From NCBI RefSeq assembly GCF_905163445.1, contig NC_053200.1, positions 6,014,001-6,078,000 of the forward strand: 64,000 nucleotides of DNA. The letters run 5' to 3'. The notes under the pieces are model-generated. The model saw only the letters and a list, made by a program, of their open reading frames with translations, searched no databases and was not told the origin of the DNA. The translations under genes were made by a program, and so were the position numbers. This document shows positions 53,171-64,000 of the stretch, one piece after another. This DNA comes from Pararge aegeria (taxonomy: Eukaryota; Arthropoda; Insecta; Lepidoptera; Nymphalidae). Position 1 is the stretch's first letter; every line of letters begins with the position of its first letter.

Positions 53171-56100
53171 ATTTTATATTATTAATATAGAATACCTATA
53201 CTTATCCACAGAATTTGAAAAACACGAGGTTCTTTTTAGTTTTTAGCCTATTTGCTATGTTAGTTATTTAAGTAAATTAAGTATTTATACACAGAATCAA
53301 GATTATATTTAAATAATTAAATATTAACTACTGAAATTTTTTTCTAAACCTGCTCTTATAAACGTTACATTTGATCATATTTTTATTATTTTAAAATATG
53401 TGATGAAGCCTTCGTCCTCACATTTCAACGCCGAGACTTATTAAACGTATCTGAGTTTTAAGAGAGGTCAAAGCATTTATATAAATAACAATAAGCTAAT
53501 GATAAATCATTTTTTAAGGAAGAATCTAGGTAAGTACATTTGTATTTCGGAAAATCTTATTAACTTTTATTAAATTAAATAAAGAATTTTTGATTTTTTT
53601 TCAATTAATGAACAATATGGAAAATTATACAGTTTTATTTAATTAGGTATTGGCACCAGTTTTTTAAATAGAAGCTTATCTTTAAAAAAAAGTATGACCG
53701 CATATAGTAGCATAAATTGAGCACAAAATATTTACGTTCATGATACAATAGACTCCTCAAATTTGTTCCTATGAACAATTCCCTTCAGTCAAAAGAGTCA
53801 AAAATCAAATAATGAAAGATGAATAAAGGAAATAAACCCAACAGATACTACAGATGATTGGTATGATTACATTCAGAAATAAAGAAATTTACATCGGACG
53901 TAGAAAAAAAGATAGAAACAGATTCAATCTAATAAGGTACATGAGACAACAAAGCGTTATAACATAACGGAAATAAAATAATCCGGCGCGGTAGTGACAA
54001 AAAACACACAATAGAGTCAAAGGGCAGTATGACAATGGCTTATGCTTCTAGGATAGAACAAATGAAGCTCGGTCACAATACCACATTAGCATAAACGGGC
54101 TGAAGGCAGTGTTATACGCAGGGCTACCAACCCTTCGGATTTGACCCCAGAGTTTGAAAAGCACGTGTCTGGATTATGACTCTCCTTTGGAAAATCTCGG
54201 AACTCAAAATAAAACAAAAAATTAACCGACCATTGAAAGGTTGGTAATGATAACGTCATAATAAATTGAATATGACGGATATGAAAAAGAAAACACAAAA
54301 AAGACAGTAGGTATACAGTTGCAGTAAATGCATTTGCCTTTTCTATTCTAAGGAATGTAGCTACTGCAATGGGGAGATTCCAAAAATAATGTTAATTTAA
54401 AGAAGGACTTAATCTTTATTCAATCCGTTCCAAGTTTCCGAAAAACAAGGTTTGCCTTATTTTTTACCAGTTTCTATTTTTAGACATGAAATTGAAAAAT
54501 AATTTGAGGTAAAAAAAACTTGCATAATTGGCGATTTTATATGTGGTTATCTCTTTCTTGTCCATACTATTTTAGAAAGGGCTAACTCTTACTAAAGTAC
54601 TGGGAGCTAAAAAATCATAGGTTTTTTTTTAGATACATTTTTTTCTAATTGACAACCCTAATCTCTAGACTAAAACGATACAAGAAAGGTAAAAGTAAAG
54701 GGTCAATTTGAGATTTACTCATAAATAATGTTTATGTACTTATTTACTTTCTAGTATAACAATGGACATGCATCATTTGATTTATGGCTGTAGACTGTAG
54801 TTGTATAGAATTATATTAGAGTGCCTTTGAAGCCAGAAATCAGACATAATTATGGATTAATGGCCATGAAAGTGGGCATTTACTACGCAATTTTGCTTTT
54901 TTTTTAGCAAAGATTATTGCCATAGTCAAAATACCCTGTTAGAGACAACAAACGATATGTCCTTTTAAATAAAGAATGTTTTTAAGTTTATGCCGCATTA
55001 ATAAAAAACATAATAAGAATATAAACGATTTAAAACGTTGCAAACTATGAATACGTGGAATAGGTAATAGATAATTATCTATTATACTGAAGCCTATTTT
55101 TAATTTTGCATACTTATTTGTAGGTATGTTTTTAATATAGGCTATATTCAAAATGTTAAATATCTGGAACATACATAGACGTCACGGCTACACTCTATAC
55201 AGTATACAGATTGTGATTTAAATATGTGTGATAAAGACGAGACCGACATTTGTCGCCTTATAAATCTATTATTTAATGGAGCCAGCCTCACCCTCAGTAA
55301 AATTGTGCGAACAGCAGCGTATAGGATGCAAGCCTTTGTAGTCGTGAGTCTTTCATTAACCTATAAATTAATCTAGAATTAGTAGCTTGATATCAAATTA
55401 CCAGGAAATTGGATAGATCACTAATCTTATTTACTCAGCGTCTGCATCACGATTCTCTATATTAAATAACACCCACGAAACCTGAACTTTACCATTTAGG
55501 ATAATCGAATTAGAATCCCATTCGTTTGAAAATTAATCATAGCAGAAATCTTTGGTGAGGCGATGCGCCGGCGATTGGTTGTACTTTAAAGTTATCTTTG
55601 ATCCACCTTACATTGTTGATAGGATACGTCTACGACTTTTTTATGAACCTTAATTTAGTAGTATAATAAAGTAAGTTATATACTCAGTTATTGTTTGCTA
55701 ATACAAACTTATTTTTATCTATTGTACCTACCCATTCCTAATTTATTTATAGTGTACAAATATATATGTACAAATCACCTAACTGAATTTCGTATAACCC
55801 TGGATCTAATCCCAATATATTTCAATACAAAATGTAATTAAAATCCATACAAATAAAAAATAGAATCCGTTCTTACGAAAATCTTGTATCCTACGGGAAC
55901 AATGAAATATATAAAGTATGTGTCTCTGTCCGGCCATAAAATATCTATATATACAGAAAGTTTAATACGCTCTATAGCTCGTAAGAAGTACAATCTGATA
56001 AACTTTTTCTTATATTAGTACTTCTTGTAGGTATTTTTTACGCTTATAATCGTTGTCGTATCGTAGACGTCAAGTCGTTTTAAATGGAGTTACTGCGCTT

Positions 56101-58140
56101 CCGCTACCCGCCGCGCCTAAAACTGATATGGTTAATCTAGTATTAGGTAAGACATTCTATACTGATAGGTTAGGAGGTAGTATGTAGTAAGTTCTTCTAG
56201 TATTTTTAAATAATAAATATTTACTACATAATTATTATACATATATAATTTTTTATAATATGTTATTATATCCTTTAAAAAACATGGAAATACAGAGATG
56301 GCATTGCTATTACGTTATCATAATTATTTTAGCTGAAAAAAAAAATCCTGATGCCTCATAATAAAAAAAAAAAACAGGGAATGAGTTTTTGGAAAATTTT
56401 AAAAACTCTTTGAAGTCGCTTTTTTTAAACTGATTGTAACATTATCACAGACAATAGTGGGTAGGTACATATGCTTCGGTAATGTCAAATATGTAAAATA
56501 ATACGAGATGTACCAACCTTTTTAAGACGAAACGATTATTATTTGAGAAAATAGAGTAACATACTCTACTGTATTGTTCCAAATAAAGATTTATCAATAA
56601 CAAAACATGAGATATATCGAAAGTCCTGAAATAAAACGTTGTAGCAACCAACATATTGTGTAAATAATTTACCTATCAAACACAACTTACCTATCCAATA
56701 GAGACTGAATTTAACTTCTAAGGTTTCATCGTATCGTAGTAAAAGACGAGTAACATCTATTTTTATCCGGGTAGGTATCATTTATAGAGCATCTAATCAC
56801 AAAAGAACCGCCCTAACCGAAGGGCGGGAATCAAGGGCGGACAGACGCCGCCCATCGTCTCCACTTTGATAAATGAAATAAAAGGGATTATAAGGAATAG
56901 GTGTGTAACTTACGCACTCTCTAAAATTAAATACTTTTGGCTTTTTTTTATTCCTCTAGAAGTTGGCCCTGAGCTCTAATATGGTAGTAAGTATTGCGGT
57001 TAGAGGTGTGACAGTTTAATTAAACCCATACTCTGATCGTTTTATACCCGAACGCTACACTACTTTTGTTAACGATACTTAAGTTGAAACCCGTTCACAC
57101 CCATGGAATGATGCTAGCTCAAAAACTTTCCCATTTTCCCCATCTTATGTTAAACTAATCTTTTTGAATTTTTGAATTTTTTGACACGTTTTCTGTATAT
57201 TCTTAATTCTAATGTTGTCAATGAAATGGTACTCTAAAGTTTTTATTGTCTCTCTCATTGAAGAGAAGATGGCGCACGATTGTGTGTTCCGCATTCATAT
57301 CTGATCTCGATCTGCAGAATTACTGGTGTATAAACGTGTACACACTCGTAGAATATACTGAGGCATGGCGTAGTATAATCTTGTCTAATTAATATTATGA
57401 ATGAGAAAGTTTGTAGGTACGTTTTGGTGTTTATTACACCTCCACTAATAAAGCTAATAACTGAACAAAGGTGATATGTAAATATTTAGAATGGTGATAC
57501 TTTAGAACCTGAATGGACTCATGGGACCAAAGCCAAGAAAGCGTCTTAGTGACCTTGGTCCAACCTCCTTGGTTAGACGTTAAAGACGGTAAAGATGTCT
57601 TTATCGTCATAAAGACGTTGGAAATGGAGATCAATTGGTTAAGTTGAAAATATCACGTCTCGCTGAACATGATTCGTAGAAAAGAAGAATAAGACCGTTG
57701 AAGCAGAATAAAAATTATTTGCAACGTAAATAAAGCACGTCAAAGATTTTCTTCCCCATAAAGCAATTAGAGTAGGTGACATCCGTGGGAAAGGTACATA
57801 GTTGCGTGTTGCGGATATGACATAATCTGTGTGATAACGTATATCCGGCGCCCACTTAGATATTGACCAATCATATAGGCATCTAAAATATAACAATCGG
57901 CTTTAACTTAACGCCCATATTAGTCGTTTAAATAGTTTGCATGAAAACGATAACAACTTACATGATTTTGTATTATATAAAAAAGGCTATGATTCAAGCA
58001 GACATAGACAAAACGAAAACAAGCAAATACTGTTGTGTGTATTAAGTAAAAGCGGACAATCAAGTCAAAACAACAAGAAAATATCAATCGAAACTTTAAA
58101 TCAAAAGCTAAGTCGGAAGTGCTGTCATCGCTATTATAAA
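53171..58140. other. retn intron, AT-rich, nothing assigned
   Basis: Five kilobases without a recognisable repeat, exon or RNA gene. A GC-rich hairpin (CCGCCCTAACCGAAGGGCGG, 56,804-56,823) is the only notable item. The low repeat content contrasts with the 3' side of the gene. Confidence 0.4.
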
Positions 58141-58165
58141 TAATCTTTTGGCTATGCCTCGTTAG

Positions 58166-58225
58166 CGCGGGCGAGAGGGGAAGAGGTGAGGCGGGAGGGG
58201 CGGAGAGGTGGGGGGAGGAGAGGAA
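58166..58225 (+). other. purine tract, strong quadruplex candidate
   Basis: GCGGGCGAGAGGGGAAGAGG and GGGAGGGGCGGAGAGGTGGGG form at least five runs of three or more G within 60 bp. It lies in the retn intron; the G-rich strand is the template strand of the gene. Confidence 0.5.
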
Positions 58226-59079
58226 AGGTAATTTAGCCTCATCCATCACCTTGCCTGACCTGGATACGGCTTTCAATCAAGAAAACATTTGACATGTGAT
58301 CTAATTGCTATTTATTTGAATGTATTTGAAATTTTTATATTTAGAATTGATTTATTCTGGACGTTTTCATTTCAATTGATACAACTCCCTATGATATAAA
58401 ATCGGCGTAGTCTATAAGATGTTAATTGTGGTAAATTTAATAAAATGGAAATGTTTATCTTCAATTTCGCCAGAACAACCTTTTATAAGCTCACATGATT
58501 ATTCACACGACTGTAAAAACTATACACTGTTTTTTTGTCTCCCTGTTTGTCCATTTGAAGGGACTTTTACTGACGAATTTGCAAGAATTGATGTAGACTA
58601 AGTACTATATACCGGAGAGAAGATATTATACCTACCTGGTTGAAAAATGGCGTGAAATAAAGGGGGAGAGGAACATTATTTTTGAGCATGAATCACATTT
58701 TTTCTTTCAACATTTCAATTGTCTGCGATGGCTAGTATGTTCTGCTATGGATATCGAGTTCCTGGTCGTAGAAGCAGCTTAGGGGATCTAAATTCTCAAT
58801 ATCTGTTCGGTATAAGAGAGGATTTACTGCCTGTCCAGGAATGGGTGAATAATGATGATTATGATTATAAGGTGCATAGTATTCAGCAAACGAATAGAGC
58901 TAAGTAACCCATCAGATTAACCCCGGATAGAGTAATCCCTATTCTGCCCCTACAAGGTAGCTGATAACCCCTGTAATGAAATACGCCTGTTACAAGAAAC
59001 CCACCTGCTGCATCTTTTTGACGTACTCGTATTTTAAACAGGTGAATTTATATGTCTTGTCAAGACATCTCTACCAAAG

Positions 59080-59420
59080 TCGTAGCCACCTGAGATTCCA
59101 ATCGGATTTTTCGCGAATAACATCGTAATAGTCAGCGGCCGCCATCCATCGGATATAAATTATTTTTCACTGTTATTTAAATAGAGCGTGCCGAGTGATC
59201 CGTGGGCTAATTACCTTCTAACGAGCAGCTATCTGTGGCATCTCCTCTGTATATTTCGATGGCCGTCAAGCGACGAGTGATGCCCTTTATTTCATAGCGA
59301 ACTGGAGGTGGAACTATTCTCGGCTTAGGAAATGGATACGCGTCAATCGTTACATGAAAAAAAAGTGAATAACAATAGTCTTCCGCGGACGACTATCTTT
59401 GGAGTCATATCGTATCGGTT
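59080..59420. promoter_or_regulatory. GC-richer island with Pho/YY1-like motif
   Basis: Contains GCGGCCGCCATCCATCGGAT at 59,135-59,154, AGCGACGAGTGATGCCC and CCGCGGACGACTATC. No frame or repeat assigned. Candidate regulatory DNA. Confidence 0.25.
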
Positions 59421-60009
59421 ACGTTCCAGGAAAGAATCTGTAACGAAAATTTTTATGATTGATGATAGACGATATATTAAATAAGAAACTATCTTTATCT
59501 AACTTACATTTACAGAAGTGTAAGTGTTGATTTCTTTTTTATTCATTGACAAGCTTGTTGCAATTCTACCGGCATTCACGAGTATACCAGTGATATAACC
59601 AAATCGAAAGTCGAAAATGTGCCTGATCTCAATCCACGTACAACAGGCGAAGATGCTTAAGTACGGAAATTAGTACAAAGAGAGAAGAAGAATCCATACA
59701 GGATAATCCAGATATGACATGTCAAAATTAAAAACACGTGTTTAAAATTATAGAGGAAATCGATGGGGAAATATGAAACAATCGGAGATCGTTATCAATC
59801 ATGAATTGTAGATACGTTATTATATCGCTTTCAAACCCTAGTACAAATCCTGAGATTTCTTCCAAGACAGAATCATTGAAAGTACCAGGCAACCATAACA
59901 GGTAAGGATATCAATATTCGGTTAAATTTGAAACAAAACGAAATAGTATTATCTACTCTTTAAGAAAAATCCAACTAAAATGTAAATAGGAAACTCTCAG
60001 GCAAGGATA

Positions 60010-60300
60010 TGGCGCAGTAGCGAATATCTATTTGGGTTAATTTCGACACAGAATCGAAAGCCAGATTGCTGGCGGGCCCTTGTTAGCACCTCGCACACCT
60101 CGGATACCATCGATTAGGCCCGCGGCCGCTCACATTCAATTATTTATTTATTTATTCGTAATTAAGCTGCATGAGTTATGGCCAAGCCGATTTACGAGCG
60201 AGATGAAATATCAGCAATCCTCGATTACGATTATTCGATGAAAGCGGCACTGCATCGAGAATCATTTCCGTAGAGCCACAAAGCCTACTATATACCTTCT
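60010..60300. promoter_or_regulatory. GC-richer island in retn intron
   Basis: Contains GCTGGCGGGCCCTTGTTAGC, GGCCCGCGGCCGCTCACATT, a TTTA microsatellite (60,137-60,155) and GAGCGAGATGAAATATCAGC. It lacks repeat signatures. Candidate conserved non-coding element only. Confidence 0.25.
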
Positions 60301-63300
60301 ATATTTAAAATACATATTGTTAACAAAGTGCCACTTAAAACCGTTTAGTTCTGAAAAAACCTGAGATTTATTTTACTCCGTGGTAAATCGCTACTTGATT
60401 GCGATGGTAACTATAACACTTATAACATTGTCTTAAAATAAAGAAAACTTTTTGGACCTTAACCCAAAATCTTTTCAGCAGCTAACGTCAGCACTTTGTC
60501 GTTTTGCGATACGCGTTTAGTAGGGTATTTACCTAGCACCAGCCTTTTCTAAAAGAATATACCTAAGTTAATTAAGACTATCACTTCCCAAATTGACCAT
60601 AGAGATGTGCCAATAATGCAGGGCTACGGTGCAAAACGTTGCTCGAACTAAAATAAAATTATAAAATGTTAATTATTGGTTTTCATGTTAATTATTGGTC
60701 TCAGTGAAAGGTTTTATAAATATTAACTATTCCCAATCAATGTAAAACTGTCCATATTTAAACGAATTGTCAGATCAATTGATCGATTATAAAACATAGT
60801 ATTGATAGCTGTTAGGTACCTACAGGCTGCGTTGTTGCAAAAAGTCACTACTCATTACAATATACAATAAGTTAACCATTAATAATACATGTTTATCGGA
60901 ATATCGACATCGATTTTATCGGCATTTCGTTAGTCGATAAGTCTGCCCGTCACGAGGCCAATTTGCCCGCGCCCATAAATTACTTTATTAAAATAAATCA
61001 ACCGGTTTATTGTTCTCTTCTCGCCTTATCGTATTTTGTTATTTTGGTCGCAGTTACTTATGTTGGTACTATGTGCGTTTCTGCATTCACATCGTAAACT
61101 TTTAACGTCTGCGCTTTGAATCGCGTGTCAACAAATAAATCACATACTCGTACCTGCATTATAACCTGAACTTTGCCTAACATAAATAAATCTGCTCTGG
61201 ATGGACAGAGGTATTGGGATTTCTAACAGAATAACCTTCATTTATCAATCATTATTCGCGTAGCGAATCATAGGTGTATGTATATTTTCTAAATATATTG
61301 AATGCTATGATGCGTGATTAAAAAGTGTTTTTGCTATTTGCATTATTTCATTTATATTTACAAATAAACAAAATATAGTGAATGTCTAGTATACAAATTC
61401 GCTATGCCAACCCAAACGTGCAACCTTATTGCATGACTGGATTAGCAAGTTTTCTCCAGATTTAGTCTTTATGGAGAATCCAATAGACAGAATGCATCTT
61501 TGCTCGTGTCAAATTTGACTTAGAGGAGGAAACCGAAGATGTTTTTTCAACAGATGACTTTACCGCTTTACTTTATATTTAAGGGATGTAGTCCACTAAA
61601 CTACCGTACCCTTTCCAGGTGAGCCCGATTTTTTTGGGACAAATAGTAGACAAATAGTAATCGTAACTTACCATTTAGTCAAGTGCTTACAATCTTCTTA
61701 GGTTACTGCAACATAGTCACTATTAAACCTACCACCCACTTGGGGAAAGATAGGATACTATTGACACTTCATTATACAACAACGTTTAACTGAAGCGCTA
61801 TCTAGTATTGAGAAACTGAACCAATAGATGGCGCTCGTTCGATACCATATAAATCGTAGTTAACTTTGACACGATCGAATAAGTAAACGAATGTAAAAAT
61901 GTCAAACTTGGCACTCTAAACAGAAAACCATCGCACAATTGTACCTTACTTTGCGAGTAACAATTTCATACACTCAATAAGGATGCACGATACAAAATAG
62001 CCTTAGGACCTATCTGGATTGTAATTCACCTATTATTGGACTACGCCATAAATACCGAGACGCCTTTACAGTCTTCGCTTATTATCGAGGAAATATGAAG
62101 AATGGATGATTCACTGTGCATGTTATCGGACTAATACATAATACAAAATAGATACTGAAAATCACGAGATAAATTTAAAGAAGTTAAAACGGTGACTGTA
62201 CTAAAACAATATATTTGAATAATTAATGCCCATACACATTGAAGTTACGAGTTAATCATTTAAAGTAACTCTCACATAATTACATGAACTACGTGATGTG
62301 TTTCCAATTCAATAATTAGTAGGTTTCTTTTTATTATTATATTTTTTATATCTCAAAGTATAGAGTATGCACGACTTCCAAAGTTCCAAGCTAAAATAAC
62401 CCTTGTCCTTTTGTAATATACCGTCATTATGGAATGTAACAATGCACGATTGTACAATAATGTTCCCGTTTCACAACAATCCAAAAAAAACCCTCTATAA
62501 AAGATTTCTTAATGTCCGTTCGGCATTCCTATGACACTGCCTGCAACGAATTTCTTGTCTTAATGACGACAACCTGAATAAAGAAAATCGGATTAATCGA
62601 AAGAATAAAACAAATATCACAAACCAAAGATTTATATCCAATCAAGACCAATCAGCAACATAAACATGTAAAATTTCTACCTCATTCATTATTTAGAAGC
62701 TACGCAACGCTCTGGAAGGCGCGAAACTCGACAACTTTAATCTGTTATTAATAAGTTATGTTTTTAATTATAAGTCGATCTCTGCCTTATTTATTCGTAT
62801 AATTTTATAGGAGCCCGCGGCGAGGACGGCAAGCCGGCACAACAATAAAATATATGTGTCCAATGAATAAATTCGATCCATAACGAGAATTATTACGTGT
62901 GGCATTCCTTTTTTGATATCGACGTTCGAATTAATCGACTCATCTTGTGATACACAAAACATGTTCCCATATTATTATGATTACCGACGCGTTCTAAATT
63001 ATCTTTTAATATCGAATTAATCGTCTTGTATCGTAAATAAGGACGCGTTCTACGATATTTTAATATAATGTTTGCCAGGTTGTTCTAAGATATTCTTTTT
63101 TAATTTTAATGAGCTGAAAGCCTGTTCCTTTTGACTCTTAACTAAACATTAATTAGGAATTGCTTTTTTTTAATAGCATAAAGCTCACTTACTTGTCACT
63201 AACTAAATTTGATACTGTTTAAATCAAGTGGAGTATATCGAATGAGGTGCTATATTATACATAACAAATTCTTTGATTTGATTACCGAATCGTTCCTAAT

Positions 63301-63615
63301 CAATTATATAAATTTTAATTTGATTATATGTGTGTCCAGCTTCGCTTGACTGACAGTGTGATTCATTATTGTGGTGCGTGTTGAAATAAAAAAAATAAAA
63401 ACATAAAATGTGGTTAGGCGTCACTACACTAAATTTGATACTATTCAAATCAGACGACAGATCGAAAACGAACGTCACATCAACGTGACATAAACTGAAG
63501 GACGTAAATAGCTAGCCAACATCCAAATTGCATTGAAATAGCTGTGGAAATGATTAATTTTAAAGCAGGAAATATGTTACGTCTGACTGACACCATCATG
63601 AGCATCAAAACAATG
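60301..63615. other. retn intron, nothing assigned
   Basis: AT-rich. A cluster of ATCG-type words (ATCGGAATATCGACATCGAT, GTCGATAAG) at 60,896-60,943 is the only regular pattern seen. Confidence 0.4.
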
Positions 63616-63619
63616 GAAA

Positions 63620-63815
63620 GCTGTACTATCTTACAAATTTTATAAATGTAAAAGTTTGGATATTTGGATGTTTGTTAGTCAATATCGCAAAAACGGTTGA
63701 ACAGATTTGGATGAAATTTGGCATGCACGTAGCCTTTGTCAAGAAAAGAACATAGGGTAACTTTTATTTCAATTCCTTAATTATTTACGAGCTAAGCTGC
63801 GGGCAGACAGGTTTG
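63620..63815 (+). mobile_element. Helitron-like element, diverged
   Basis: ATTTTATAAATGTAAAAGTT, then CGCAAAAACGGTTGAACAGA and TTGGATGAAATTTGGCATGC, ending near GAGCTAAGCTGCGGGCAGAC. The order of blocks equals that of the other Helitron-like copies. Confidence 0.5.
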
Positions 63816-64000
63816 TCACCTATGGAAAAGGACATGTACTTTCTATACCGATCTCTGAAATAGTTCCCGTGGTAAGAATTAAAATTGAAATATAAATGTT
63901 GTATTTAGGAGTAAAAATATTAATTTTGCGACTTTACGATATTATTTATGTTATAGCTGAAACGCGAAACTGTAGCTATTTTTCTCTATTACAGCGCAGC

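Larger units (their letters stand above)
44390..64000 (-). other. retn: retn long upstream intron (partial, at least 19.6 kb)
   Basis: No minus-strand exon completing the ARID domain was found between 44,390 and the window end, so all of this appears to be one intron or a set of introns with unrecognised 5' exons. It is much poorer in SINEs than positions 1-36,000, and it alternates AT-rich DNA with GC-rich islands near 45.3, 48.4-48.9, 49.1-49.4, 51.0-51.9, 53.1, 59.0-59.4 and 60.0-60.3 kb. The low repeat load and the islands suggest regulatory content. Alternative first exons could be hidden here. Confidence 0.6.

Noticed and set aside
58719..58907. 62-codon plus-strand frame beginning MSAMASMFCYGYR
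   Set aside because: Reads protein-like but no family is recognised, and it is antisense in the retn intron with no splice sites supporting an exon.

Overview
The window looks like nuclear DNA of a moth or butterfly (Lepidoptera). It is AT-rich, almost free of genes, and densely filled with repeats of kinds I know from lepidopteran genomes: several tRNA-headed SINEs, 5'-truncated non-LTR retrotransposons (LINEs) whose 3' ends carry short tandem tails such as TTTGAC or TTGAATT repeats, Helitron-like short elements ending in AGCTAGT, and small terminal-inverted-repeat (TIR) elements. No species can be named from this evidence alone.

One host gene is clearly present. On the minus strand, six exons between 44,389 and 39,327 encode the last 342 residues of an ARID3-class transcription factor, the orthologue of Drosophila retained/dead ringer (retn). 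Every junction has GT-AG splice sites with matching phase. The first visible exon starts inside the ARID DNA-binding domain with a one-base split codon, so the N-terminal part and promoter lie beyond position 64,000. The intron entering the window is therefore at least 19.6 kb long. It holds GC-rich, CpG-rich islands with recognisable factor motifs (paired octamers, paired CCAAT boxes, Pho/YY1-like sites) that are candidate regulatory elements.

Positions 1 to about 36,500 lie downstream of retn and look like a gene desert built of nested repeats. Named here for convenience: SINE-1 (seven copies), SINE-2 (about eight pieces), SINE-3 (five), SINE-4 (one). LINE-A (6.9-8.4 kb, and a 3' end at 34.4 kb) and LINE-B (27.2-28.4 kb, with short 3'-end copies at 5.5 and 29.7 kb) are decayed reverse transcriptase (RT) genes, each broken by a visible frameshift. 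LINE-C is known only from 3' ends (1.4, 3.2, 17.8, 25.6 kb). RTE-like fragments lie at 11.1, 25.0, 47.0 and 52.6 kb, and a further RT fragment at 51.5-51.9 kb. A 155-bp element at 12.6 kb has perfect 13-bp TIRs and an 8-bp target duplication, which marks it as a hAT-type MITE.

The most unusual structural theme is the number of short, near-perfect hairpins (arms 17-25 bp, loops 2-13 nt) that look like local snap-back inverted duplications. I found no CRISPR array, rRNA gene, true tRNA gene or bacterial-type system, and no convincing new multi-gene system. All motif and repeat calls were made by eye.
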